Origin: an uncultured Clostridia bacterium
GTDB taxonomy: Bacteria; Bacillota; Clostridia; TANB77; CAG-508
Length of the DNA: 64,000 nt
Assembly: GCA_934154805.1 (NCBI GenBank)
Contig: CAKPGM010000005.1
Coordinates: 1-64,000, forward strand
Direction of reading: 5' to 3'
Part shown: positions 52,533 through 61,354 of the stretch, piece after piece
Position numbering within the stretch: position 1 is the first letter of the stretch
How the letters are laid out: each line of letters begins with the position of its first letter
Notes under the pieces: model-generated
Seen by the model: only the letters and a program-made list of their open reading frames with translations
What the model was told of the DNA's origin: nothing
Database searches by the model: none
Position numbers and translations under genes: made by a program

Positions 52533-53450
52533 TTAACCCAACTTTCTTTCTTCTAATTGTTTTAATACTTCTTCAAAATATTCAGGAAGAGGTGCCTCTA
52601 ATTTTATGTCTTTTCCTGTTATTGGATGTTTAAATTCTAAATATTTTGCGTGTAACATTTGTCCCTTTACTCCAAATTCATTCTTGCCATTAGAATAAAC
52701 TTCATCTCCAATTACTGGATGTTCGATATATGACATATGCACTCTTATTTGATGTGTTCTTCCTGTATCTATTTTCACTTCTAGTAAAGTATATTTATCG
52801 TATCTCGCTAACACTTTAAAATGAGTAACAGCTTCTTTTCCATTTTTATCTACTGTCATTTTCTTTCTATCCTTCTGGCTTCTAGCAATTGGCATATCTA
52901 TTGTAGCTTCATTTTCAGGAACAGTTCCTCTAACTAATGCAATATATTTTTTTATTACTTTTCTGTCTTGTATTTGTTTACTCATATTCATATGTGCTAA
53001 ATCGTTCTTAGCAATTATTAATAAACCTGATGTATCTTTGTCTAATCTATGAACAATTCCCGGTCTAATTTCTCCTCCAATTCCAGACAAGCTATCCTTG
53101 CACATTGCGAGTATGGCATTTACAAGTGTACCATCCGGATTTCCATTTGCAGGATGAACTACCATTCCTTTTGGTTTATTGACTACTATAATATCTTTAT
53201 CTTCATAGATTACCGGCACCGGAATGTCTTGTGCTACCAATTTTGTTTCAACAACCTCCGGCATATTAATTTGTATTCTATCTCCTGCTTCTGGTTTATA
53301 TGATGCTTTTTGTATTTTTTCATTTACAAGTATATCTCCATTTTCCAGCAATCTCTTAATTGTTGTTCTAGATAATTCTTTCTTCTCTTCTGCTATATAC
53401 ATATCTAATCTTTTATTTTGTTCATTATCTTTTACAACTAATTCTTCCAC
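52533..53450 (-). CDS. rluD: rRNA pseudouridine synthase, RluD family
   Basis: This 305-residue enzyme has an S4 domain (about 15-70, LDMYIAEEKKELSRTTIKRL) and the catalytic core with VHRLDKDTSGLLIIAKND near 130 (active-site Asp) and RTHQIRVHMSYIEHPVIGD near 225. Family members modify 23S rRNA helix 69 or similar sites. A longer frame from 53474 overlaps the upstream gene; a GTG at 53450 directly after that gene's stop has AAAGGAGAATAAA before it and is the better start, giving translational coupling. Confidence 0.92.
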   Translation of the reverse strand: MEELVVKDNEQNKRLDMYIAEEKKELSRTTIKRLLENGDILVNEKIQKASYKPEAGDRIQINMPEVVETKLVAQDIPVPVIYEDKDIIVVNKPKGMVVHPANGNPDGTLVNAILAMCKDSLSGIGGEIRPGIVHRLDKDTSGLLIIAKNDLAHMNMSKQIQDRKVIKKYIALVRGTVPENEATIDMPIARSQKDRKKMTVDKNGKEAVTHFKVLARYDKYTLLEVKIDTGRTHQIRVHMSYIEHPVIGDEVYSNGKNEFGVKGQMLHAKYLEFKHPITGKDIKLEAPLPEYFEEVLKQLEERKLG

Positions 53451-53451
53451 T

Positions 53452-55191
53452 TTATTCTCCTTTATTTCTTTCATATATTACAAAATATTCATCCGAATAA
53501 ATTTGATTATATCTGTCATCCTTTTCTATTAGCATATTAAGTTTTGATTTTTTTCCTAAAATCATATGTGTTATATCATATTTTTCAAAAACTCTCTCAT
53601 AGTATCTTGATATTGTTGATGCACCTATATAGTCTGAGAAAATATCTCTACCCTTTGCTAATTCAGCATCTTCAGAATTTTCTATTTTATTAAATTCAGG
53701 TGCATATAAGTCCGCTCTAGAATCAATAAATACTGGTATTCCTCTGAATATTAGATAACTTCCATAATTGTATTCATTAAATAATCTAATTGTTTTCAAA
53801 TCTAGATTTTCCGTTATATATGTCGCTGCATCAACCGGATATGATGATTCTCTTACGAATTTATCATCTACTTTTGGTCTTATTTCTAGTATTGCTAGTA
53901 ATGCTATTATGCATATAACGGCAATAGTTCCCAATGTTGATATCATTATATTCTCAAGTTCTGCTAGTCCTCTGTTATCATATTTTCTGAATAAATCAGC
54001 AATTAACTTTGCTATAATCGCACTTCCAAATAAAACAAACATTGAAACTTGTCTTCTTGTCATAAACATTAATAAAGCTAATCCCGCTAACATAAATAGA
54101 TCTTTTAATCTTATCTTTGTGTCTGTAAATAACAATATTGCCAACACAGCCACAAGTGTAACTAATATTTCCTTTGCATTTATTAGAGTTAAAGGAAGAT
54201 GTTCACTTATATTCTCTGTTGTATTTCCCTGCATTGTTTTATATAAATAAGTATATGGTGTATCTCCTAGCGGGGTTAGTAAACCTGTAAAAGCACATAT
54301 TATCATCACTAATATCAACCATTTTGTTGCTTTATTTTTTTCATATTTTATTCTATAAGGATTTTCTCTTCTATTCTTTTGGTTTTCTATAAATTTCTTG
54401 TGGTCTTCAATTGCCTCTTCTTTTTTAGCAATTGTTTTATTTATTTTCTCTGTATACTTTTCTTTCTTTTTGTTCAACAACTTATTATATATTTTTATTC
54501 TAATATTATATAATTTTTGCTTTACTTTATATATTGGTTCTGCATCTATTATTGTAAATATTAAGTATTCCGCAACATATGGTAAGAATATTACAAAGAA
54601 GAATGGCCACACAGCACAATGTAAATTTGCTATTGCTATCGAAATTAATACCATTCCAATAGGATACCTTATCTTTTTAGTTTCCAGGAATTTTTCAATC
54701 AATAATATAGCTAATTCCAATAATATAAATGTTACTAGTTGTGCTCTTGCTGCTATATAATCTTTCATCAAATACATTGCACCTATTGTAATAAAAAATG
54801 CAACTGGTTTGTTTTTTGATATTTTATAATTAGTAAAATACATCAATACTCCCAGTACACAAGCTAATACTATTGTTGAAATAAATATTCCCATTAGTCC
54901 GAAAGCGTTGTATATTAGATATATAATTACATCATATGCCCAGTGAGGATATGTGTATGGCATATTTTCATGCCAAGAAAATGGATCTTGCATATCTACT
55001 GTTTTTGTATTTACTATATGTTCACCTATCTTTATAGTATAATAAGTATCATTTTGAAGAGTTATAGGACATAATGATATACAAAAAATAACTATTGCAA
55101 CTATTGCTAATATGTTAAATTTTATGGCTTTTACTTTTGGGCTGTCCTCTTTTTTCTCTTTATTTTTATGCTTTTTCAATATATTTTTCAC
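53452..55191 (-). CDS. Multi-spanning GT-C-like membrane protein
   Basis: This is a 579-residue protein. A first helix (NILAIVAIVIFCISLC) is followed by an outside loop DPFSWHENMPYTYPHWAYDV, about ten further helices, a long charged cytoplasmic loop (about 235-280, EKINKTIAKKEEAIEDHKKF), and an exterior C-terminus with LIFRGIPVFIDSRADLYAPE. The layout and loop motifs resemble GT-C glycosyltransferases or related uncharacterised membrane proteins. The start is GTG at 55191 after AAGGAG. It forms an operon with the pseudouridine synthases. Function is not established. Confidence 0.75.
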   Translation of the reverse strand: MKNILKKHKNKEKKEDSPKVKAIKFNILAIVAIVIFCISLCPITLQNDTYYTIKIGEHIVNTKTVDMQDPFSWHENMPYTYPHWAYDVIIYLIYNAFGLMGIFISTIVLACVLGVLMYFTNYKISKNKPVAFFITIGAMYLMKDYIAARAQLVTFILLELAILLIEKFLETKKIRYPIGMVLISIAIANLHCAVWPFFFVIFLPYVAEYLIFTIIDAEPIYKVKQKLYNIRIKIYNKLLNKKKEKYTEKINKTIAKKEEAIEDHKKFIENQKNRRENPYRIKYEKNKATKWLILVMIICAFTGLLTPLGDTPYTYLYKTMQGNTTENISEHLPLTLINAKEILVTLVAVLAILLFTDTKIRLKDLFMLAGLALLMFMTRRQVSMFVLFGSAIIAKLIADLFRKYDNRGLAELENIMISTLGTIAVICIIALLAILEIRPKVDDKFVRESSYPVDAATYITENLDLKTIRLFNEYNYGSYLIFRGIPVFIDSRADLYAPEFNKIENSEDAELAKGRDIFSDYIGASTISRYYERVFEKYDITHMILGKKSKLNMLIEKDDRYNQIYSDEYFVIYERNKGE

Positions 55192-55254
55192 TTGTTTTCT
55201 CCTTATTGTTTTATACTGCTAATTATACCAGTTTCTACCATAAAAAGCAATACA

Positions 55255-55286
55255 AAAAGAAGATTGCACTTTAAGCAACCTTCTCT
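55255..55286 (-). terminator. Terminator of tsf
   Basis: AGAAGATTGC pairs with GCAACCTTCT around ACTTTAA, with T's on the minus-strand 3' side. Confidence 0.75.
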
Positions 55287-55292
55287 TATATT

Positions 55293-56171
55293 TTATTTTA
55301 ATTGTTTTGCAACTTCTTCAGCAAAGTTTTCTTCTCTTTTTTCTAATCCTTCACCTTTTTCAAGTCTTGCAAATCTGTTTATTGTAGCACCTTTTTCTTT
55401 TAATAATTGTTTAATCTTCATGTCTGGATTTTTAACAAATTCTTGATCTACTAAGCAAATTTCTGAATAGAATTTTCCAATTCTTCCTTGTACCATTTTT
55501 TCAGCTATTGCTTCTGGTTTTCCTTCATTTATAGCTTGAGCTTTTAGTATTTCCATCTCTTTGTCTATTCTTTCTTGTGGTACTTCGCTCTCACTTACGA
55601 ATTCTGGTCTTGCTGCTGCTATTTGCATACATACATCTTTTGCAAGTTGGTCATCAGCATTTTCCATATCTACTAATACAGCAATTTTTCCTTCTCCGTG
55701 AATATATGTTGCTAGTTTTCCGTTTGTTTCAAATCTAGCAAATCTTCTTACTGACATATTTTCTCCGATTGTAGCTATTTTGTTTGTTAATACTTCTTGT
55801 ACTGTTTTGTCTGGTTCAGCTATTGATTTTTGAGCTAATAATTCTTCAACATCCTTTGGATTGTTTAAAGCTACTTGTTTTACAACATCTTTAACAAAAG
55901 CTTTGAATTCTTCATTTTTTGCAACGAAGTCAGTTTCAGCATTTACTTCTACAACTGCTCCTACTTTTGCATCTTCTGATAAGTAGCTATCTACTAATCC
56001 TTCTGCTGCTATTCTTGATGATTTTTTAGCTGCTTTTGTTATTCCTCTTTCACGTAATAACTCTGTTGCTTTTTCCATATCTCCATCTGTCTCTGTTAAT
56101 ACTTTTTTGCAGTCCATCATTCCTGCACCTGTTTTTTCTCTTAATTCTTTTACTTGGCTTGCTGTAATCAT
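55293..56171 (-). CDS. tsf: Elongation factor Ts
   Basis: This 292-residue nucleotide exchange factor for EF-Tu begins MITASQVKELREKTGAGMMD and has the core TDFVAKNEEFKAFVKDV near 80 (with the TDFV motif that disrupts magnesium binding), IHGEGKIAVLVDMEN, and CMQIAAARPEFVSESEVP. Length is normal. It follows rpsB with a hairpin between. The start has GGGAGGTTATATA. Confidence 0.97.
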   Translation of the reverse strand: MITASQVKELREKTGAGMMDCKKVLTETDGDMEKATELLRERGITKAAKKSSRIAAEGLVDSYLSEDAKVGAVVEVNAETDFVAKNEEFKAFVKDVVKQVALNNPKDVEELLAQKSIAEPDKTVQEVLTNKIATIGENMSVRRFARFETNGKLATYIHGEGKIAVLVDMENADDQLAKDVCMQIAAARPEFVSESEVPQERIDKEMEILKAQAINEGKPEAIAEKMVQGRIGKFYSEICLVDQEFVKNPDMKIKQLLKEKGATINRFARLEKGEGLEKREENFAEEVAKQLK

Positions 56172-56242
56172 TATATAACCTCCCTTTATTTAGACATAAG
56201 AAGTTATCTCTATTTACTTCTTATCCTTTTATATTATAATTT

Positions 56243-56269
56243 AAAGGATAGGGCACGCCCTACCCTTTA
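56243..56269 (-). terminator. GC-rich hairpin between rpsB and tsf
   Basis: AAAGGATAGGGC pairs with GCCCTACCCTTT around AC. There is no long T-tail, so it may attenuate or stabilise the transcript rather than fully terminate. Confidence 0.6.
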
Positions 56270-56288
56270 TTATATATTTAATCTTAAA

Positions 56289-57074
56289 TTATTCAGCTTC
56301 GTTTTCTTCAGCTTTTTCAACAACTTCTTCAATGCTTGTTGGTTCTTCTGAAACTTCTTGAACTTCTTCAGTTTCTTCTGCTTCAAAAGATTCTCCTTGT
56401 CTTCCTTCTATTACTGCATTTGCCATTGTATCAGCTATTAATTTAACTGCTCTTATAGCATCATCATTTCCTGGAATTACATAGTCAACATCTTCTGGGT
56501 TGCAGTTTGTGTCTATTAGTCCTACTGTTGGGATGTTTAATTTTCTTGCTTCTAATATAGCATTTCTTTCTTTTTTAGGATCTACTATGAATAAAACTCC
56601 TGGCATCTCTTTCATATTTTTGATACCACCTAAGTTTTTCTCTAGTTTATCCATTTCTTTTTTAAGAAGTATAACTTCTTTTTTAGGTAATACATCGAAA
56701 GTTCCGTCTTCTTGCATTTTTTCAAGTTCGTTTAATCTTTCAATTCTTTTTTCTATTGTAGCAAAGTTTGTAAGCATTCCACCTAACCATCTTTGGTTAA
56801 CATAGTACATACCACATTTTTCAGCTGCTTCTTTCATGCAGTCTTGAGCTTGTTTCTTTGTTCCTACAAATAGAACTGTTTTTCCTTCTTCAGCTTGTTC
56901 TTTTAAGAATTCATAAGCCTCATCAAGTTTTTTAGATGTTTTTTGTAAATCGATGATGTGAATACCATTTCTAGCTTGGAATATATATTCAGCCATTCTA
57001 GGATCCCATCTTCTTGTTTGATGTCCAAAATGAACACCAGCTTCTAGTAATTGTTTCATTGCAACTACTGCCAT
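56289..57074 (-). CDS. rpsB: 30S ribosomal protein S2 (uS2)
   Basis: This 261-residue protein contains VAMKQLLEAGVHFGHQTRRW, WNPRM-like WDPRMAEYIFQARNGIHIID, VGTKKQAQD, NQRWLGGMLTNFATI, and IVDPKKERNAILEARKLNIP: all S2 marks. It begins at the ATG at 57074 after AAAGGAGGAACAATT; the frame start at 57107 is not used. The C-terminus is acidic. rpsB-tsf is the standard order. Confidence 0.97.
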   Translation of the reverse strand: MAVVAMKQLLEAGVHFGHQTRRWDPRMAEYIFQARNGIHIIDLQKTSKKLDEAYEFLKEQAEEGKTVLFVGTKKQAQDCMKEAAEKCGMYYVNQRWLGGMLTNFATIEKRIERLNELEKMQEDGTFDVLPKKEVILLKKEMDKLEKNLGGIKNMKEMPGVLFIVDPKKERNAILEARKLNIPTVGLIDTNCNPEDVDYVIPGNDDAIRAVKLIADTMANAVIEGRQGESFEAEETEEVQEVSEEPTSIEEVVEKAEENEAE

Positions 57075-57203
57075 AATTGTTCCTCCTTTTAGTTTTACCC
57101 TCCACAAATTATTAACATTTAAAAAGACTTATACATGAAAAAAGATTTATATAAGCACTCCTTTTTAAACTACTACTTGTGTGCGTATTTTCTAACGTAT
57201 AAT

Positions 57204-57232
57204 ATTATATCAAAAAAACTCCTGCATTGCAA
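57204..57232 (-). promoter_or_regulatory. Promoter of rpsB overlapping an upstream terminator
   Basis: The minus strand reads TTGCAA, 17 bases, TATAAT. The -35 box lies in the loop and stem of the hairpin terminator at 57212-57242. Confidence 0.7.
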
Positions 57233-57242
57233 GAGTTTTTTC
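57212..57242 (-). terminator. Terminator of the BspA-type prepilin gene
   Basis: AAAAAACTC pairs with GAGTTTTTT around CTGCATTGCAA, about 55 bp after the stop codon. Confidence 0.8.
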
Positions 57243-57296
57243 AAATTTTGTTATTTTTATAATAATTTATTTCAAAACAGTCTAGATTTATTTTTC

Positions 57297-59204
57297 TTAC
57301 TTATTATATTCATAATTTATCTTGACACTATTTAAAATAGTATTACTTGTTGATTTTCCAATTGCATTCCATTGTGCTAAAGTTCCTGTAAAATTAATAG
57401 TTTTTAAATTATCGCATCCGTACAACGCTCTATATTTTATAAGTGTCACGCTATCTGGCATTACTATACTTGTTAAACTACTACAATTCAAAAAGGCATA
57501 ATCACATATAGTCGTTACACCATCTGGTATTTCTATACTTGTTAGGCTACTACACCCACTAAAGATAGAATTTGGTAAAAATGTTATATTTGACAATAAT
57601 TCCACATTTTTTAATCCACTACAAGACGAAAAGGCATACATACCTATATTAGTTACATTTTTAGGAATCCTTATTTCAGTTAGGCTACTACAATTTTCAA
57701 ATGCATTACTTCCTATATTGGTTACATTTTCAGGAATTGTTATATTTTCTAAGCTAGTACAATATCTAAAGGCTCTATCTCCTATACTTGTCACATTTGT
57801 TGGGATATTTATATTTATCAAGCTGCTACAGAATGAAAACGCTGAATAACTTATGCTTATTACTCCTGTTGGAATAGTCACACTTTTCAAACTAGCACAA
57901 CCACTAAATGCTGAATTTCCAATGCTTGTCACACTATTTGGAATTTCTATAGTTGCTAAACTAGAACAACTACCAAATGCTGAACCTCCAATACTTGTCA
58001 CGCCATTTGGAATTTCTACATCTTGTAAGCTTTCACATCTATAAAACACGAGTTCTTTTATCTCTGTTATATCATTAGGAATTGTTATATTTTCCAAGCT
58101 AGTACATCCACTAAATGCTGAACTTCCAATACTTGTCACACTATTTGGAACTTCTATAGTCGTTAAACTAGTACAACTATCAAATGCTGAATTTCCAATA
58201 CTCGTCACGCCATCTGGAATTTCTACAGTTTGCAAGCTTTTGCATGTATAAAACACGAATTCTTTTATCTCTGTTATATCATTAGGAATTGTTATGTTTC
58301 TCAAGTTAGTACAACCACTAAATGCTGAATTTCCGATACTTGTTACACTATCTGGAATCTCTATATTCGTTAAGCTTGTACAATTTTGAAAAGTTGCATC
58401 TCCTATAGTTTCTACACTCATCGGGATTATTACACCTTTTAATCCTTTGCAATTATAAAAGGCTCCATCTCCTAGACATATTACAGTATCTGGAATTTCT
58501 ATATTCTCCAAATTTAGAACGTTTAGAAAAGCATTCTCAGCAATTCCACAAATTTTTGTACCATTGATTTCTCTTGGTATCTTTAAATAGGTACTTATTC
58601 CTTCTTTCAATGTATATGTATATGTATAAGCATTTGATGCTTCCCCTACATTATATTTTTTCTGTAATGCTGCAATTTTAATTGTTGAAGGTATTGAAGA
58701 TACTTCTGGAATAGCTTCCTTATCAAGATATTTTTCCTGTATTCCAGTTATATAACCTGTTTCTGAATCATATGTATATATATTTGCTGTATTTATATCA
58801 CTACAATCTCTTATTTCTCCATTTTCATATATCTCATATGCTCTTTCACTTTTATTAAACTTTACAATAATTGGATATTCTCCACTAGCTACCGCATCCA
58901 CTTTTTGTAAATTTAATTCTTTATTTAGGTCATTAGCATTCACAGCAGTATCATCATTATTTGTAATCTTTTTTGTTTTTGCAGATATATATGCCATATT
59001 TAATTGATCTTTTTCTTTTCCTATTTCTGTTTCTTCTCTTGCACTTTTTGCCTTATCTAGTATTCCATTATCGCTAAGTAGTATATTAATCGTTACTCCT
59101 GCAAGTATTAAAAGTACTACTATTGTTACAACTAGCGCTATTAATGTTATTCCGTCTTTTGCTTTTGATTTTTTCCTTTGTTTTTTTAATTTTTCTTTTG
59201 CCAT
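57297..59204 (-). CDS. Prepilin-like protein with BspA-type leucine-rich repeats
   Basis: This is a 635-residue protein. A basic leader (MAKEKLKKQRKKSKAKD) precedes GITLIALVVTIVVLLILAGV, then DNGILDKAKSAREE. From about residue 215 to the end there are roughly 17 copies of a 23-residue BspA repeat of the form 'ITIPxxVTxIGxxAFxxCxSL'. Such repeats form solenoids used for binding host proteins or other bacteria. A 69-residue unit of three repeats is duplicated (about 207 bp apart). Mature position 5 is Ala rather than Glu. The invertible segment upstream (59231-59412) has its promoter pointing away, so the gene is probably off here. The start has AAAGGGGAAAATAAA. Confidence 0.9.
   Translation of the reverse strand: MAKEKLKKQRKKSKAKDGITLIALVVTIVVLLILAGVTINILLSDNGILDKAKSAREETEIGKEKDQLNMAYISAKTKKITNNDDTAVNANDLNKELNLQKVDAVASGEYPIIVKFNKSERAYEIYENGEIRDCSDINTANIYTYDSETGYITGIQEKYLDKEAIPEVSSIPSTIKIAALQKKYNVGEASNAYTYTYTLKEGISTYLKIPREINGTKICGIAENAFLNVLNLENIEIPDTVICLGDGAFYNCKGLKGVIIPMSVETIGDATFQNCTSLTNIEIPDSVTSIGNSAFSGCTNLRNITIPNDITEIKEFVFYTCKSLQTVEIPDGVTSIGNSAFDSCTSLTTIEVPNSVTSIGSSAFSGCTSLENITIPNDITEIKELVFYRCESLQDVEIPNGVTSIGGSAFGSCSSLATIEIPNSVTSIGNSAFSGCASLKSVTIPTGVISISYSAFSFCSSLININIPTNVTSIGDRAFRYCTSLENITIPENVTNIGSNAFENCSSLTEIRIPKNVTNIGMYAFSSCSGLKNVELLSNITFLPNSIFSGCSSLTSIEIPDGVTTICDYAFLNCSSLTSIVMPDSVTLIKYRALYGCDNLKTINFTGTLAQWNAIGKSTSNTILNSVKINYEYNK
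58044..58457 (-). repeat. Duplicated 207-bp unit within the LRR region
   Basis: The segment near 58044-58250 (AACACGA...CATTAGGAATTGTTAT) recurs 207 bp further right from 58251, encoding 69 residues (three LRRs) each time, with scattered substitutions (EFVFYTCKSLQ against ELVFYRCESLQ). It could expand or contract by homologous recombination in frame. Confidence 0.8.
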
Positions 59205-59230
59205 TTTATTTTCCCCTTTCCTTTTGTATA

Positions 59231-59412
59231 TTTTATTAAATATATAATTTAATTAAAAAATAAATCTTCTACAACTTGTTTGCTTCTAAGCAAACCTCAA
59301 TTCTTAGTATTTTATTTTTTCCATTTTTGTGATTTTTAATATTGATTTTTTCTTACAGCTATGCTATAAATTAAGATAGTTAATTTTAATTAAATTATAT
59401 ATTCAATTAAAA
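59231..59412 (+). promoter_or_regulatory. Invertible promoter segment, promoter pointing away from the BspA-type gene (OFF)
   Basis: Inverted repeats at 59231-59258 and 59384-59412 share AATATATAATTTAATTAAAA exactly when one is reverse-complemented, with one mismatch and one gap outside this. The plus-strand promoter reads TTGATT (59342-59347), 17 bases with ACAGCTATGC, TATAAA (59365-59370). It would fire rightward, toward the zinc-ribbon gene, and away from the gene at 57297. Confidence 0.78.
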
Positions 59413-59692
59413 TTTTGTACGCATAAAAAAGTCTAACTAGTTTAATTCTTGTCTGCAAGTTAAATTTTTTATTTTCATTATTTAAGATATTCTCGAAATA
59501 ATTTACAGTTTTTTCAACTTTTGTTAGTTAAACAAATAAGTTCTCTATATTTTTGACTACTTTATCATTTTTGTTTATGCTATTGTTCTTTAAAATATTT
59601 CATTTCTCTTTAATTATTTTTCTTCATTTTTTGACTTTTTTCTCTTTATTTTTTTATTTTTTTATGATAGAATACGTAATAGAAATTTTATT
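59413..59692. other. AT-rich spacer, no gene seen
   Basis: This stretch between the invertible segment and the zinc-ribbon gene is extremely T-rich and contains no ORF, tRNA or convincing hairpin. A TTGACT occurs near 59633, but no well-spaced -10 follows it. Confidence 0.5.
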
Positions 59693-59710
59693 TTGCATAG
59701 GAGGTCACAA

Positions 59711-59992
59711 ATGAACTTAAATAAATGTAGTCGTTGCGGATGTTTTTTTGCTTCAGCAACAGATGTATGTCCTAAGTGCGAATCTAAAGATGAAAATGAT
59801 ATAAATCAATTAAAGAATTTTTTAAGTGAATCTGATGGAAGTGCTATTTCAGTAGAAGATTTATCTCTTTCTACAGGAGTTTCTTTAAAAAATGTCAATA
59901 GATTTTTGCAAAACAAGGACCTTTTTATAACACTCACAAATCTAGGACTTAATTCTGAAAATAGCTTTAATAATAATATAAATTTAATGTAA
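59711..59992 (+). CDS. Small zinc-ribbon/helix-turn-helix protein
   Basis: This 93-residue protein has MNLNKCSRCGCFFASATDVC then PKC: two C-x2-C pairs forming a zinc ribbon, followed by AISVEDLSLSTGVSLKNVNR, a helix-turn-helix-like segment. It resembles the flagellar-region zinc-ribbon proteins (YvyF type), but no flagellar genes are near. ATG 59711 follows AGGAGGTCACAA; the frame from 59693 is not used. It is probably a DNA-binding regulator; target unknown. Confidence 0.75.
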   Translation: MNLNKCSRCGCFFASATDVCPKCESKDENDINQLKNFLSESDGSAISVEDLSLSTGVSLKNVNRFLQNKDLFITLTNLGLNSENSFNNNINLM

Positions 59993-59995
59993 AAA

Positions 59996-60036
59996 ATACC
60001 TTTGAATGTATTATCTAACATTCAAAGGTATTTTTT
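59996..60036. terminator. Bidirectional terminator
   Basis: AAATACCTTTGAATGT pairs with ACATTCAAAGGTATTT around ATTATCTA. Confidence 0.9.
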
Positions 60037-61336
60037 ATTCTATAATTTCTAATATATCGTTTGGTTTTTCCACTGTTTCTGCACATATCTGATAGTTTTC
60101 TAGTAACTTGCTTACCGCTTCTTTCCCCTTTTCTTCATCATTTGCATATATATAAGCTATTGTTTCTTTTTCATCAATGTGGTCTCCAACCTTTTTTACT
60201 AATTCCACTCCCACACTATAATCAATATCATCTTCTTTTCTTAATCTTCCTGCTCCTAAGTGCATTGCTATCTTTCCAACTTCTTCCGCATTTAAAGATT
60301 TTACATAGCCTGATTTTTCAGCTATAACTGGAAGCTTATATTTTGCTTTTTCAAATTTCTCGGTATCTTCAATATATGAAATATCTCCTCCTTGATTTGC
60401 TACAAGTTCTAAAAACTTCTTATAGGCTTTTCCATTTGATATAACTTCTTCTATTGCTTTTTTATTTTCTTCAATGTTGTTTCCTTTTCCATACAATTTT
60501 AGAATATATGCGCCTAATTCTAATACAACATTTCTTACATCTTCCTGCATATTTCCCTTTAAAGCTTCTATTGCTTCTATAATTTCCAATGTGTTTCCTA
60601 CCATACTTCCTAAAGGTTGGTCCATATTTGTTATAATGCATACAGTTTCTTTGTTGGCTAGCTTTCCAATGTCTATCATTGTTCTTGATAATTCTTCTGC
60701 GTCTTTTATATCTTTCATAAAGGCTCCGCTTCCACAAGTAACATCTAGCACTACCTTATTTGCTCCTGCTGCAATTTTTTTACTCATTATACTTGAACTT
60801 ATTAATGGAATATTTGCTGTGCAGTTTATAGTATCCCTTAAAGCATATAATTTCTTGTCTGCTGGTGCTAAATTTAAAGTTTGACCAATTAAGCTTATTC
60901 CTATTTTGTTTACATTGTTTATAAATTCTTCTATACTTATTTCTGTTTTGTATCCTGGTATTGCTTCTAATTTATCTTTCGTTCCTCCTGTAAATCCAAG
61001 TCCTCTACCAGACATTTTTGCAACTTTTACTCCAAGTGAAGCAACTATTGGCATTAAGATTATTGTAACTTTATCTCCAATTCCGCCAGTACTATGTTTA
61101 TCTACAACATTTCCAACAGATGATAAATCTAGTACATCTCCCGAGTAAGCCATTGCTAATGTTAGATTTGTTGTTTCTTCAATTGTCATTCCATTTATAT
61201 ATATTGCCATCACTAATCCTGCAGCTTGATAATCTGCAATATTTCCGTTTGTATATTCTTTTACAAAATACTCAATTTCCTCTTTTGTTAACTCTTTTTT
61301 ATCTCTCTTTTTTCCTATTATTTCTAATATATCCAT
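60035..61336 (-). CDS. pdp: Pyrimidine-nucleoside (thymidine) phosphorylase
   Basis: This 433-residue enzyme cleaves uridine/thymidine with phosphate to base and (deoxy)ribose 1-phosphate. Marks are MDILEIIGKKRDKKELTKEE, DKHSTGGIGDKVTIILMPIV near 82 (phosphate-binding loop), KMSGRGLGFTGGTKDKLEAI, and LRDTINCTANIPLISSSIMS with the Lys-Ser substrate site. The product feeds deoB at 16151. It is the last gene of an operon with rnhB and a pilin-like gene. Thymidine and pyrimidine specificities are hard to separate by eye. Confidence 0.94.
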   Translation of the reverse strand: MDILEIIGKKRDKKELTKEEIEYFVKEYTNGNIADYQAAGLVMAIYINGMTIEETTNLTLAMAYSGDVLDLSSVGNVVDKHSTGGIGDKVTIILMPIVASLGVKVAKMSGRGLGFTGGTKDKLEAIPGYKTEISIEEFINNVNKIGISLIGQTLNLAPADKKLYALRDTINCTANIPLISSSIMSKKIAAGANKVVLDVTCGSGAFMKDIKDAEELSRTMIDIGKLANKETVCIITNMDQPLGSMVGNTLEIIEAIEALKGNMQEDVRNVVLELGAYILKLYGKGNNIEENKKAIEEVISNGKAYKKFLELVANQGGDISYIEDTEKFEKAKYKLPVIAEKSGYVKSLNAEEVGKIAMHLGAGRLRKEDDIDYSVGVELVKKVGDHIDEKETIAYIYANDEEKGKEAVSKLLENYQICAETVEKPNDILEIIE

Positions 61337-61354
61337 TTGTTTATCCTTCCTGTT

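Noticed and set aside
57297..59204. Tandem repeats of the LRR region as a CRISPR array
   Set aside because: The repeats are in-frame protein repeats with graded divergence and no spacers of constant length.
8737..59412. The four 185-bp elements as MITEs or insertion-sequence remnants
   Set aside because: No target-site duplications flank them, every copy sits at the 5' end of a prepilin-like gene, and each carries one well-formed promoter. Invertible promoters explain this better, although an origin from a MITE is not excluded.
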